Origin: Oligella urethralis DSM 7531
Lineage (GTDB): Bacteria > Pseudomonadota > Gammaproteobacteria > Burkholderiales > Burkholderiaceae_B
DNA length: 64,000 bases
Assembly: GCF_000372065.1 (NCBI RefSeq)
Contig: NZ_AQVB01000002.1
Span: 1-64,000, forward strand
Direction of reading: 5' to 3'
Part shown: piece after piece, positions 46,601-55,233 of the stretch
How the letters are laid out: the number at the start of each line of letters is the position of its first letter
How positions within the stretch are numbered: the first letter of the stretch is position 1
Notes under the pieces: generated by a model
Told to the model about the DNA's origin: nothing
Databases searched by the model: none
Seen by the model: only the letters and a program-made list of their open reading frames with translations
Program-made: the position numbers and the translations under genes

Positions 46601-46789
46601 ATCAATGGCTTCGCTTAATGTCTTGGTGTTTTTGGCTGACCCTCGAGGTTCAATGTTCAAGTGCTATGCAAAAGGTGACTTAAGTTTTGCAGGCACCTTT
46701 ACTTTGAATTATTAGCAAATTTATTATCGTCTGTGATTAACGTTTGAAATTAAGTCTCAAAATAGATCGAATAAAAATTAATCTTATAC
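46601..46789. other. Intergenic sequence upstream of the siderophore transporter
   Basis: No gene recognised. A short frame 46533-46715 has no family resemblance and crosses IS-type sequence. A hairpin AAAGGTG/CACCTTT lies at about 46672-46702. Confidence 0.3.
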
Positions 46790-46808
46790 TATAATGATAA
46801 TGATTCTT
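46790..46808 (+). promoter_or_regulatory. Fur box of the siderophore transporter operon
   Basis: TATAATGATAATGATTCTT compares well with the 19-bp Fur consensus GATAATGATAATCATTATC, mainly in its left two thirds. It overlaps a probable -10 (TATACT or TATAAT, 46785-46795) and lies about 100 bases upstream of the binding-protein gene, so iron repression by Fur is likely. Confidence 0.75.
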
Positions 46809-46905
46809 ATTCTGTTGGATTAAGTATTCACCAGTAAGCACGTCGCTTTGAGCTAGTATCGGTCGTGTTTTGGTGAATATTATTTTTTATAGGTCTGTTT
46901 TCTGC

Positions 46906-47823
46906 ATGAAACTTAATAAATTTTTCCTGAAGTTTTTAACTACAGCTTGTCTTATTGGTGGCGCATCAGCAGTTCAAGCTATTGAGATTAATACAGCACA
47001 AGGTCCAGTCACTTTCGACCAAGCGGTCGGTGATAATGTCGCCGTCTATGAGCTTGCGGCTATGGATACGCTTCAGGCATTGGGCGTTAATCCCAAGGGG
47101 ATTCCTTCTACGATCTACGTTGATTATTTGGCAGACGCTAAGAGCGCAGATTCAGTTGAAGTAGGTACATTATTTGAGCCTGATTTAGAAGCCCTGAACC
47201 GTCTTAAGCCTGAAGCAATTATTATTGGTGGGCGTATGGCACCTAAAGCAGATGCTTTAGCTAAAATTGCCCCTGTCGTTGATCTAACTAATACAGGCGT
47301 TTCGGTTGATAACTCGCAAAAATTATTAGCTGAGTTAGGCAAGTTATTCAATAAAGAAGAGCGTGCTGCAGAGTTGCAAAAAAGCTTAAACGATGAATTG
47401 GCTTTAACTAAAGAGATTGTAAAAGGCCAAGGCAGGGCATTGATGATTTTGGTTAATGGTACCAAGATTGCTTCTTATGGTGTCAATTCGCGCTTTGGTT
47501 ATTTATTTAATGATTTTGGTTGGGAAGCAGCTGATAAGACTGAAAGTAGTGCACGTCATGGTAATCCAATTTCATTTGAGTTTATTCGCGAAAACGACCC
47601 TGATTGGCTAATTGTGATGGACCGAACATCAGCAGTGCGGGCCAAAGGTGATAACGCCCAGACTGTGCTTGATAATGCGCTTCTTAGAGAGACTCAAGCT
47701 TTTAAAAATAACCACATCATCTATTTAGATGTTTCATCTTATTTAGCTTCAGGTGGCTATCAACAAATGATGTTAGAGCTTAAACTATTACGTGATGCTG
47801 TGCAAAAAGCTAAAGCTCAATAA
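46906..47823 (+). CDS. Siderophore ABC transporter substrate-binding protein (FatB/CeuE/YclQ type)
   Basis: The 305-residue protein has a Sec signal (MKLNKFFLKFLTTACLIGGASAVQA) without a clear lipobox, then a periplasmic-binding fold of the iron-siderophore class: AVYELAAMDTLQALGV, VGTLFEPDLEALNRLKPEAIIIGGR, RFGYLFNDFGWEAADK, HGNPISFEFIRENDPDWLIVMDR. Relatives bind catecholate or mixed ferri-siderophores. ATG 46906 starts the signal peptide; an upstream in-frame TTG at 46870 would add 12 residues. First gene of the binding protein-permease-permease-ATPase operon, downstream of the Fur box and followed by an attenuating hairpin. Confidence 0.9.
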   Translation: MKLNKFFLKFLTTACLIGGASAVQAIEINTAQGPVTFDQAVGDNVAVYELAAMDTLQALGVNPKGIPSTIYVDYLADAKSADSVEVGTLFEPDLEALNRLKPEAIIIGGRMAPKADALAKIAPVVDLTNTGVSVDNSQKLLAELGKLFNKEERAAELQKSLNDELALTKEIVKGQGRALMILVNGTKIASYGVNSRFGYLFNDFGWEAADKTESSARHGNPISFEFIRENDPDWLIVMDRTSAVRAKGDNAQTVLDNALLRETQAFKNNHIIYLDVSSYLASGGYQQMMLELKLLRDAVQKAKAQ

Positions 47824-47848
47824 ATCCCCCTGTTTTTAATTATCCTGC

Positions 47849-47885
47849 AGCACTTCAGGCCGAATTTAGGTCTGAAGTGCTTTTT
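47849..47885 (+). terminator. Hairpin terminator/attenuator inside the siderophore operon
   Basis: AGCACTTCAG / CTGAAGTGCT 10-bp stem extended by CC/GG, followed by TTTTT. Lying between the binding-protein and permease genes, it probably lowers permease expression relative to the binding protein. Confidence 0.8.
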
Positions 47886-47919
47886 AGGGTAGTGATAGAG
47901 AGCGTAATAACAATAAAAA

Positions 47920-48891
47920 ATGACCAAGTCTTTACTAGTAATAATAAGCTTTATTGTTTTAATTATAGTTAGCCTATTTGTTGGGGTGAGTCAAGTCTCA
48001 TTCGAACTGCTTCTACAAGATGCGGCAGCGCGTGAGGTTTTTTTCGCTAGCCGGATTCCTCGAACGGCGTCAGTGGTTTTGACGGGTATGTCAATGGCTA
48101 ATGCGGGACTGATTATGCAGATGCTGATGCGTAATCGTTTTGTAGAACCTTCCATGACTGGTACCACACAAGCAGCGACACTAGGTATTTTGTTAATGAC
48201 CTTGTTAGTGCCTCAGAGCAGTGTGTTTTTTAAAATGTTAATTGCCTGTGTAGCTGCGATTATCGGTTTGGCGGGCTTTATGGCAATTGTCAGAGTATTA
48301 CCACCGACTGCTAAGCTATTAGCGCCGCTGGTTGGGATGATTTATGGTGGTGTGCTTGGTGCCGTCGCAACATTTATTGCCTATGAATATGACATGATGC
48401 AGTATTTGATCGCTTGGTTTATCGGTGACTTCTCGAGTGTCGTGGTAGGGCGTTATGAGTTGTTGTGGATTACTGCTTGTCTCTGCATTATTACGTTTTT
48501 ATATTCTAATCAATTCACCATTGCTGGACTGGGCAAAGAAATTAGTACTAATTTAGGTTTAAACCATCATGTGGTGACCACGATAGGTCTATTGATAGTT
48601 GCTGTTATTTCTGCCATTGTCGTGGTGACTGTTGGTGCTATACCTTTTGTGGGATTGGTAGTACCCAATATCGTCAGTCGTATCATGGGCGATAATGTCC
48701 GTAAAGTCTTACCTTGGAATATGTTGTTTGGTGGAGCCTTGGTATTAGCATGTGATATTGCTAGCCGTATCATTCAATATCCTTATGAGATTCCGGTGGG
48801 TACCATTATTGGTATCGTTGGTACAATCCTTTTCCTTTATCTTTTATATGCACGTCCTATTCGTGCACGTAAACGCTATGCAGACGCGTAA
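47920..48891 (+). CDS. Iron-siderophore ABC transporter permease (FatD/YclN type)
   Basis: A 323-residue FecCD-family inner-membrane permease with about nine hydrophobic segments. Family markers: ASRIPRTASVVLTGMSMANAGLIMQMLMRNRFVEPSMTG near the N terminus and the cytoplasmic coupling loop and GAIPFVGLVVPNIVSRIMG in the C-terminal third. It forms a heterodimer with the next gene product. The starts and stops overlap the following gene by 14 bases. The ATG follows GAGAGCGT, a modest ribosome site. Confidence 0.9.
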   Translation: MTKSLLVIISFIVLIIVSLFVGVSQVSFELLLQDAAAREVFFASRIPRTASVVLTGMSMANAGLIMQMLMRNRFVEPSMTGTTQAATLGILLMTLLVPQSSVFFKMLIACVAAIIGLAGFMAIVRVLPPTAKLLAPLVGMIYGGVLGAVATFIAYEYDMMQYLIAWFIGDFSSVVVGRYELLWITACLCIITFLYSNQFTIAGLGKEISTNLGLNHHVVTTIGLLIVAVISAIVVVTVGAIPFVGLVVPNIVSRIMGDNVRKVLPWNMLFGGALVLACDIASRIIQYPYEIPVGTIIGIVGTILFLYLLYARPIRARKRYADA

Positions 48892-49825
48892 GTTACTATT
48901 ATTAATGTGCGGAGCTTTATTAGTTTCGATGACATTATTTATGACCGTAAAATCAGGCGGGCACTGGGATTTTGTGTTAGGTTTTAGGGGAGGCAAGTTA
49001 GTTGCGCTTTTGGTTGTTGCCTACGCAATTTCTATTTCAACGGTGCTATTTCAAACCATCACTTCAAACCGTATTTTAACGCCCTATATTATGGGTTTTG
49101 ATGCCTTGTATTTATTGATCCAAACAGTATTAATTTTTACTTTTGGTGGTATAGGCTATGTGGCACTAGGTCATGTCTATAAGTTTGGTTTTGAAATAGG
49201 CATCATGTTGTTTGCCTCCTTAGTCATGTTTTCAACCTTGTTTTTAAAAGCTCAGGACGATTTATATCGGATGGTTTTAACTGGGGTGATATTAGGCGTA
49301 TTGTTCCGTAGCTTAACTACCTTTTTACAGCGTGTTATTGACCCTGAAGAGTTTGCGGTCGTACAGTCTGTGTCCTTTGCTCAGTTTAATGTTATCCGCA
49401 TGGATTTGCTAAGTGTCAGTCTGGTGATAGTCGCTATTGTGAGTTTGATTATTTGGCGCTATCGCTATGAGTTGGATGTGATCGCTTTGGGTCGAGACCA
49501 TGCAATTAATTTAGGTGTGAACTATAAGTTCTCCATGGTATTGATACTGTTTTTAATTTCGGTGTTAGTTTCTATTTCAACTGCTTTGGTTGGTCCTGTT
49601 AGCTTCTTTGGCTTGTTGGTATCAGGTATCGTCTATCCATTGATGAAGACGCATCGTCATGCTGTATTAATTCCGGCTGCTTTCCTCATCGGATCATTAA
49701 TTTTAGTTACCGGCCAATTGATATTTGAGCATTTCCTAGGTATGCAAAGCGTACTTAGCGTAGTGGTTGAATTTCTTGGTGGTATTGTGTTTATTATATT
49801 TTTACTCAGACGCAAAGCGTTGTGA
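48878..49825 (+). CDS. Iron-siderophore ABC transporter permease (FatC/YclO type)
   Basis: A 315-residue FecCD-type permease, second half of the membrane channel. It begins MQTRKLLLLMCGALLVSMTLF, has LTPYIMGFDALYLLIQ, the FRSLTTFLQRVIDPEEF loop, and VGPVSFFGLLVSGIVYPLMK, the counterpart of the FVGLVVPN motif. ATG 48878 gives the usual size and overlaps the previous gene by 14 bases; a longer frame to 48752 runs through the first permease. The ATPase gene follows 7 bases later. Confidence 0.9.
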   Translation: MQTRKLLLLMCGALLVSMTLFMTVKSGGHWDFVLGFRGGKLVALLVVAYAISISTVLFQTITSNRILTPYIMGFDALYLLIQTVLIFTFGGIGYVALGHVYKFGFEIGIMLFASLVMFSTLFLKAQDDLYRMVLTGVILGVLFRSLTTFLQRVIDPEEFAVVQSVSFAQFNVIRMDLLSVSLVIVAIVSLIIWRYRYELDVIALGRDHAINLGVNYKFSMVLILFLISVLVSISTALVGPVSFFGLLVSGIVYPLMKTHRHAVLIPAAFLIGSLILVTGQLIFEHFLGMQSVLSVVVEFLGGIVFIIFLLRRKAL

Positions 49826-49832
49826 TAGTCCA

Positions 49833-50591
49833 ATGATTACAATCGATCAGGTATCGTTTCAAATCCGTGGCACGGAGATTTTAAAAAATATTAATCTTGA
49901 GATCCCTAAAGGCGGAATTACCGCCTTAGTAGGACCTAATGGTGCTGGTAAATCGACATTGTTTTCTTTAATGTCTCGCTTAAATGAGTTTGAGCAAGGC
50001 AAGATCAGCATTGACGATATGGATATTAGTAAAACACCGAGTGATGAAATGGCCAAGAAAATTGCTATTTTGCGTCAAGAAAATAGCATCACTAGTCGTA
50101 TCATGGTTAAAGAAATGTTAATGTTCGGGCGCTATCCTTATCACAAGGGACGTCCCACGGAAGAGGATCGGGCCATTGTTGAAAACACCTTGAGACGGTT
50201 TGACTTGTATGATTTACGTGGTCGCTACTTAACTGAGCTCTCAGGTGGTCAGCGTCAGCGAGTTTTGGTTGCGATGGTTTTTTGTCAAAGCACCGATTAT
50301 CTACTATTAGATGAACCGCTTAATAACTTGGATATGTATCATTCGCGCCAGCTCATGCGCCAGTTACGACATATTGCGGATGAACATCAACGCACAATTA
50401 TTGTGGTTTTGCATGATGTTAACTATGCTTCAGCTTATGCTGACTCAATTATTGGTCTGAAGCAGGGCGAGTTAGTATTGCATGGTAAACCACGTGACGT
50501 GCTTAACTCTGACAATCTAGAAAAACTTTTTGGTGTGGATGCACAGGTAGTTGATGTCAATGGACATAATATGGTGATGCATTATCTGTAG
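49833..50591 (+). CDS. Iron-siderophore ABC transporter ATP-binding protein (FatE/YclP type)
   Basis: A 252-residue FepC-like ATPase: Walker A GPNGAGKST (about 34-42), Q-loop in AILRQENS, signature LSGGQRQRVLVAM, Walker B YLLLDEPLNNLD and switch His in VVLHDVNYA. It powers the two FecCD permeases. The start at 49833 begins MITIDQVSFQI; the upstream frame to 49767 lies in the permease gene. Last gene of the rightward operon. Confidence 0.93.
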   Translation: MITIDQVSFQIRGTEILKNINLEIPKGGITALVGPNGAGKSTLFSLMSRLNEFEQGKISIDDMDISKTPSDEMAKKIAILRQENSITSRIMVKEMLMFGRYPYHKGRPTEEDRAIVENTLRRFDLYDLRGRYLTELSGGQRQRVLVAMVFCQSTDYLLLDEPLNNLDMYHSRQLMRQLRHIADEHQRTIIVVLHDVNYASAYADSIIGLKQGELVLHGKPRDVLNSDNLEKLFGVDAQVVDVNGHNMVMHYL

Positions 50592-50740
50592 CGTGAGCTA
50601 AATCGCTATTGCTTAAGCGAGCTGTTATCAATACTTAAAATTTAAACTGTTTTTTTCGTTTAAATCATTTCCTCTCATATTAGTCACGGCTAATCACATC
50701 CATCTCATACTCACGATCATAAAGCCATAGGCAAAAAAAT

Positions 50741-50774
50741 AGCCCAAGCAATAAAATATCTGATTGCCTGGGCT
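50741..50774 (-). terminator. Rho-independent terminator after the second binding-protein gene
   Basis: AGCCCAAGCAAT / ATTGCCTGGGCT stem with one mismatch. On the minus strand it ends in T7, so it terminates the leftward gene at 50801. It may also stop read-through from the ATPase gene. Between 50592 and 50740 nothing else is recognised. Confidence 0.85.
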
Positions 50775-50800
50775 CTCACACTTAATGTCCTAGCGTGGAT

Positions 50801-51745
50801 TTATTTCATTTTATCTAAGAAATCACCCGTAAGGAATTTTAAGTTATTTAAACCGCCTGTGATAACGTACCAACGCGCTGGGTCAACATAAACCACGCGA
50901 CCGTTTTTAAAGGCGGATGTTTGGCTTAAGTCGGGATGCTCAGCAAGCGTTTTCTCACCGGCATTTTCACCGCCATTAATGGCTGCTCTATCGAAAACGA
51001 TAAGCCAATCAGGGTCAGCTTTGGCAATCTCTTTGATTTGCTGTGCACGCTTCGCAGCAGCGGCCTTAGCTTCTGGGCTATCTGGCGCTGGTCTTGTAGC
51101 AGGAGCGGCAAGTTCTTCTGCTGTTTTAGCTGGTAGCACGGATTCCAAGCCTGTTAACTCATAGACAAAGCCAAAACGGTCACCAACAACGTGTGGGATG
51201 ATATTGCCATTCATGACAAAAAGGAAAGCACCCGTTTTACCAGCGTTTAATTTTTGTAAGTCAGCAATGTCTTTATCAATATTGGAAAGACCTTCTTCGG
51301 CTTTTTTTGTTTTGTCAAACGCAGCAGCCAAACGTAAAGTATTAGTACGGAAGTCGGCTAAAAATTCTGGGTTGCGGTTAGTTAGATTTGCAACAGGGGC
51401 AATTTTCTCAAGCTCTGGAATAGCAGAGGCAGAACGACCACCGGCAAAGATTAGATCAGGTTTTAAGGCTTTTAGTGCTTCATAATCAGGTTCAAATAAT
51501 GTACCAACCTTGGGTGCTTCAGCAAATTTTGCTAATTCATCTTTGTAGTTAGACTTTGGTACACCTACTGCTTCAATGCCTAGTGCATTTAAGCTGTCAA
51601 GAATTGATAAGTCATAGCTGACAATGCGTTCTGGTGTTTTGTCACCGTTGATGGTGCCAGTAGTATGTTCTAATTCAAAGGCCAAGCTTGGTGCGGCTAT
51701 GGCTAATGTGGCTGTTAAGGTCATTATTCGAAAGATTTTTTTCAT
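50801..51745 (-). CDS. Second siderophore-type ABC substrate-binding protein
   Basis: A 314-residue paralogue of the 46906 gene: Sec signal MKKIFRIMTLTATLAIAAPSLAF, then SYDLSILDSLNALGIEAVGVPK, KVGTLFEPDYEALKALKPDLIFAGGR, VVGDRFGFVYELTGL and ADPDWLIVFDR. Unlike its paralogue it carries an Ala/Pro-rich insertion of roughly 20 residues (about 205-230) and lacks the HG(N/Q)xISFE motif there. No permease or ATPase accompanies it, so it probably shares the adjacent transporter while recognising another ligand. Three ATGs in tandem; 51745 is best spaced from AAAAGG. A Fur-like sequence lies upstream. Confidence 0.86.
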   Translation of the reverse strand: MKKIFRIMTLTATLAIAAPSLAFELEHTTGTINGDKTPERIVSYDLSILDSLNALGIEAVGVPKSNYKDELAKFAEAPKVGTLFEPDYEALKALKPDLIFAGGRSASAIPELEKIAPVANLTNRNPEFLADFRTNTLRLAAAFDKTKKAEEGLSNIDKDIADLQKLNAGKTGAFLFVMNGNIIPHVVGDRFGFVYELTGLESVLPAKTAEELAAPATRPAPDSPEAKAAAAKRAQQIKEIAKADPDWLIVFDRAAINGGENAGEKTLAEHPDLSQTSAFKNGRVVYVDPARWYVITGGLNNLKFLTGDFLDKMK

Positions 51746-51863
51746 CATCATCCTTTTAAATTGAGATAGCGATAAGTTGCTAAAAAATTACTAGATTAAG
51801 TCGACTTAAGTTGAAATTAAATGCGACGGTTAACATCATAGTTGATTTTAAGGTGAATGAGAA

Positions 51864-51888
51864 CGGTTATTATTCTTATTTTGATAAA
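51864..51888 (-). promoter_or_regulatory. Possible Fur-binding region upstream of the second binding protein
   Basis: The stretch around GGTTATTATTCTTATTTTGAT holds repeated ATT/AAT hexamers of Fur-box type but matches the 19-bp consensus only partly. It lies about 120 bases upstream of the start codon. The rest of 51746-52023 shows no gene. Confidence 0.35.
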
Positions 51889-52023
51889 TTTTTAAGAATT
51901 AAAACGTTAATACTAAAAACTTCTACCTGTTATCTGCTTATCACAGTAAGCTAGCCTTGTTTTATTTAGGGCTTAGTGATGTGGTATTGAATAGCAAAGC
52001 AACCGCATTCAACATGATTCGAT

Positions 52024-52249
52024 GTCACCCTACACACCGTATCCAATCCATTGACTAGAGGAGAAGACGGCCGGCGAGCGTATCAGTCAGTCGCGTATGC
52101 CGACCTTGATTAAGGGCTACTTAAAGCTTGGCGCCCGTATTTGCGGCGAACCTGCTTGGGGTAAAGACGTTAATGCGGTGGATTTTCCGGTGATTGTGGA
52201 TAGTGAGAAGATGGATCATCGCTAGCGACGCCATGTTGGTTTTGACTGA
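52024..52249 (+). pseudogene. Decayed 3' fragment of the OlsB-like gene
   Basis: Reads AGERISQSRMPTLIKGYLKL and continues in step with OlsB residues 205-260, but with two in-frame stops (TGA in place of a Leu codon near 52053 and TAG in MDHR-stop-RRH near 52222). No 5' part exists. Its last 80 bases are antisense to the ppx 3' end. Confidence 0.82.
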
Positions 52250-52298
52250 TTGGCTTGATTTGAAAGTTAAAGCCACAGGCCTCCCACAGCGCTTTTTC
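52024..52298. repeat. Right copy of the olsB/ppx junction duplication
   Basis: About 275 bases homologous to 45966-46242. This copy carries the functional ppx 3' end and a dead olsB 3' fragment. Homology begins at about 52024 and stops at 52298, after which ppx coding continues. Confidence 0.88.
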
Positions 52299-53753
52299 AT
52301 TCGTTAGACTGAATTCGGTCAGTGGGTGATTTTCAAGCCAGCGCTTACCGATAGTAAGCGTGATATCCTTAGCTTCAATTTTAAGCGCCAAGTTTTCCAT
52401 ATGGATGGCTTGACGTTTGCGTAAAAATATTAGCGCTAAGCGTATACATAGGATGGCTTGCCATTCTTCATCGGCTAATGACTTGATATCGCTTTTGTTT
52501 AACTTGCCTTGCGACTCAAGATTCAGGCGCGCCATAATCGTTTGTTCATCTTTGGAGAAACCCGGCATATCTGCATGTTGTAACACATAGGCAGAGTGGC
52601 GATGATAGGAGGATTGGGCGATGCTTAAACCGATTTCATGCAGATCACACGCCCATTTAAGTAGCAAATGCATATCATGGGGCCAGCTTTCTTGCGCTTC
52701 CTTGCTAAGCGTTAAGGCAGACTCATAAAAAGCACTCGCTAGTTGACGCACTCGCAGAGCTTGCTTAGTATCCACCCGATAGCGGTGCATATATTGAGCC
52801 ACGGTACCGGCACGAATATCGGCAGCTGATTTACGACCCAGCATATCATACAGTACACCCACTCGGAGTGCGCCATCACCCTGGTTCATCTGCTTGATTT
52901 TCAGTTCTTTAAAGGCGGCCATCATAATGGCTAAGCCTGCAGGTAGTACTTCAATACGATCAGTTTTGAGATCGAGTAGCAGCGGCGAGTTGGCTGAACC
53001 GGTTTTTATTAAGATACGCTTTAGCTTCTCCATACCCTCCATCGTAATGCCGCGTTCAGAAAAACCTGAAGCCTGTAATACGGCTACTAAGGCTTTAGCC
53101 GAACCGGAGGAACCAAAGGCCTCGGCCCAACCCATATTGCGGTAGCTTTTACTCAATACCTGGATTTGGTTGCGTGCATTAATCTCCGCTTGTTTAAATG
53201 CTTTGGCGCTGACCATACCGCCAGGGAAATAAAGCTTGGTAAATGAAACGCAACCAATGGGTAAGGACTTAACCAGCAAGGATTGAAAACCCTTGCCAAT
53301 AATAAACTCCGTCGAGCCGCCGCCAATATCAATCACTAAGCGGTTTTTATCGGATAAGGGCAACTCATGCGCCACCCCGGAGAAAACCAAACGCGCTTCC
53401 TCTGGACCGGACACCACCTCTATAGGAAAACCTAGCGCAGCTTCAGCGCGTTGTAATAATACATTGCGATTTTTAGCAACCCGGAAGGTATTGGTCGCAA
53501 CCGCGCGTACTTGGTGTGGATGGAAATTTTGAATGCGCTCAGCAAAGCGTTGTAGTACACCAACTGCTCGCTCAATCGCTTCGTCACTGAGTACCTTGTC
53601 CTCATCTAAGCCGGCTGCTAATCGCACGGTTTCCTTTAAACGGTCAATGGCGAAGATATAAGACTCACCATTGCGCTCCTCAATGCGTCCAACGGTCAAT
53701 CGAAAGCTGTTAGAACCTAAGTCTACAGCAGCTAGTAAGTTATTATTTTCCAT
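52170..53753 (-). CDS. ppx: Exopolyphosphatase (Ppx/GppA family)
   Basis: Removes terminal phosphate from polyphosphate (and possibly pppGpp). The 527-residue protein has the ASKHA/acetate kinase-like ATPase fold: AAVDLGSNSFRLTVGRI at the N terminus, VVSGPEEARLVFSGVAHELP and VIDIGGGSTEFIIG for phosphate binding, then a C-terminal HD-like helical domain (CDLHEIGLSIAQSSYHRHSAYVLQHADM). The last 25 residues (SQNQHGVASDDP...) are encoded opposite the olsB fragment, so the C terminus was shaped by that overlap. It is divergent from pstS across a 230-base region with a Pho box. Confidence 0.92.
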   Translation of the reverse strand: MENNNLLAAVDLGSNSFRLTVGRIEERNGESYIFAIDRLKETVRLAAGLDEDKVLSDEAIERAVGVLQRFAERIQNFHPHQVRAVATNTFRVAKNRNVLLQRAEAALGFPIEVVSGPEEARLVFSGVAHELPLSDKNRLVIDIGGGSTEFIIGKGFQSLLVKSLPIGCVSFTKLYFPGGMVSAKAFKQAEINARNQIQVLSKSYRNMGWAEAFGSSGSAKALVAVLQASGFSERGITMEGMEKLKRILIKTGSANSPLLLDLKTDRIEVLPAGLAIMMAAFKELKIKQMNQGDGALRVGVLYDMLGRKSAADIRAGTVAQYMHRYRVDTKQALRVRQLASAFYESALTLSKEAQESWPHDMHLLLKWACDLHEIGLSIAQSSYHRHSAYVLQHADMPGFSKDEQTIMARLNLESQGKLNKSDIKSLADEEWQAILCIRLALIFLRKRQAIHMENLALKIEAKDITLTIGKRWLENHPLTEFSLTNEKALWEACGFNFQIKPISQNQHGVASDDPSSHYPQSPENPPH

Positions 53754-53864
53754 AAAAATCGGATCTTATAATGATGTCATTATTGTACCTAAGAAATAAT
53801 GGCTTAAGAGACAATAAGTGAAGTATTTAAACGACAAACTAAATGATGATAGAGGGCGCACGTG

Positions 53865-53898
53865 ATGTCATATTCTTGTCATATATGCTTTGTACAAT
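53865..53898 (+). promoter_or_regulatory. Pho box and -10 of the pst promoter
   Basis: ATGTCAT-ATTC-TTGTCAT (53865-53882) has two 7-bp half-sites 11 bases apart, matching the PhoB consensus CTGTCAT-N4-CTGTCAT at 12 of the 14 half-site bases. The -10 candidate TACAAT (53893-53898) starts 10 bases after it, the canonical distance when PhoB replaces the -35. Transcription would run into pstS; PhoB control of pst is well established in proteobacteria. Confidence 0.85.
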
Positions 53899-53983
53899 TC
53901 CTTATGTAAAGTGAAACACCATGGTATGTTATTTACCCAATAATTTACCAACTTACCTAATCTGATATCAACAAAGGATGATC

Positions 53984-55030
53984 ATGTTAAAACAAGCTTT
54001 TTCTCGCGTTACTTTAGCAGTTGCTCTTGGTGCCGCTGCGTTTTCTGTACAAGCAGCTGCTGTAACAGGTGCTGGCGCTTCTTTCCCTTATCCAATTTAT
54101 GCTAAGTGGGCTGCTGAGTATAACAAAGCAACCGGTAATCAGGTTAACTATCAGTCAATCGGTTCTGGTGGTGGTCAGCAGCAAATTATTGCTAAGACAG
54201 TTGATTTCGGTGCTTCTGATGACCCATTATCAGCTGAAAAATTAAAGGATAATAATTTACTTCAGTTCCCGGCCGTTATCGGTGGTACAGTACCTGTGAT
54301 TAACGTTGATGGTATCAAACCGGGTGAGTTAAAACTAACAGGTGAAGTATTAGCTAATATCTACTTAGGTAAAATCACTAAATGGGATGATGCTGCTATC
54401 GTTGCATTAAATGATGGCTTAAAACTTCCTAACGCTGACATTATCGTAGTTCATCGTTCTGATGGTTCTGGTACTACTTTCGGTTGGACTAACTACTTAT
54501 CTCAAGTTTCTTCTGAGTGGAAAGAAAAAGTAGGTGAGGGTAAAGCCGTAAAATGGCCTGTTGGTCAAGGCGGTAAAGGTAACGAGGGTGTTGCTGGTTA
54601 TGTGCGTCAATTAGCTAACTCTATTGGTTATGTTGAGTACGCTTACGCTAAGCAAAACAACTTGTCATGGACTCAATTACAAAACCGTGATGGTAAGTTT
54701 GTACAGCCTGAGCAGACTGCATTCGCTGCCGCTGCTGCTAACGCCGACTGGAAATCTGCTCCTGGTATGGGCGTAGTGCTTAACCAAGAGCCAGGTGCTG
54801 AGTCTTGGCCTATTACTCAAGCAACATTCATCTTATTGCACAAAACAGCTGATAAGCCTGAGCAAACTAAAGCCGTGATGGAGTTCTTTGACTGGGCTTG
54901 GGCAAATGGTGGCAAATTAGCTTCTGAGTTAGACTATGTGCCGCTTCCTAAGGAAGTAAGTGATGAGGTTCGCGGACTTTGGGCTTCGGAAGTTAAAGCA
55001 GCTGACGGCTCTGCAGTTTGGTCTAAATAA
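53984..55030 (+). CDS. pstS: Phosphate ABC transporter substrate-binding protein PstS
   Basis: The periplasmic high-affinity phosphate receptor. The 348-residue protein has a Sec signal (MLKQAFSRVTLAVALGAAAFSVQAA), then AVTGAGASFPYPIYAKWAAEY, the phosphate loops IGSGGGQQQIIAKTVDFGASDDPLS and VVHRSDGSGTTFGWTNYLS, and KGNEGVAGYVRQLANSIGYVEYAYA. ATG 53984 is best spaced from AAAGGAT; the ATG at 53978 is two codons upstream. First gene of pstSCAB under the Pho box; codon use is strongly biased, as expected for a highly made protein. Confidence 0.96.
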   Translation: MLKQAFSRVTLAVALGAAAFSVQAAAVTGAGASFPYPIYAKWAAEYNKATGNQVNYQSIGSGGGQQQIIAKTVDFGASDDPLSAEKLKDNNLLQFPAVIGGTVPVINVDGIKPGELKLTGEVLANIYLGKITKWDDAAIVALNDGLKLPNADIIVVHRSDGSGTTFGWTNYLSQVSSEWKEKVGEGKAVKWPVGQGGKGNEGVAGYVRQLANSIGYVEYAYAKQNNLSWTQLQNRDGKFVQPEQTAFAAAAANADWKSAPGMGVVLNQEPGAESWPITQATFILLHKTADKPEQTKAVMEFFDWAWANGGKLASELDYVPLPKEVSDEVRGLWASEVKAADGSAVWSK

Positions 55031-55068
55031 TTATTAAGTACTTATTTAAGCTAATCTGAAATGATAGG

Positions 55069-55152
55069 GTTAAGTACCCCGCAAAGAAATTGGGGTAACA
55101 CTTAACGATAGGAGTCGGGCAGTAGATGTTATAATTTGCTGTCCGACTTTTT
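55069..55152 (+). terminator. Two hairpins between pstS and pstC, the second terminator-like
   Basis: A first imperfect hairpin (GTTAAGT...CCCC / GGGG...ACTTAAC, 55069-55106) is followed by AGTCGGGCAG / CTGTCCGACT (55113-55122 with 55139-55148) and TTTT. This probably attenuates transcription so that pstS is made in excess of the membrane genes. Confidence 0.7.
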
Positions 55153-55233
55153 GCATTGCAGTTGTAATAAATCTTAAATAAGTTGTAGTGATTGTTATTA
55201 AGCTAACGCTTTACGTCTTATACTGGATTGCTA

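Noticed and set aside
46533-46715. 60-residue frame MIVATLSPYIHP...
   Set aside because: Its first part is translated IS-end hairpin sequence and the rest has no support, so it is not called a gene.
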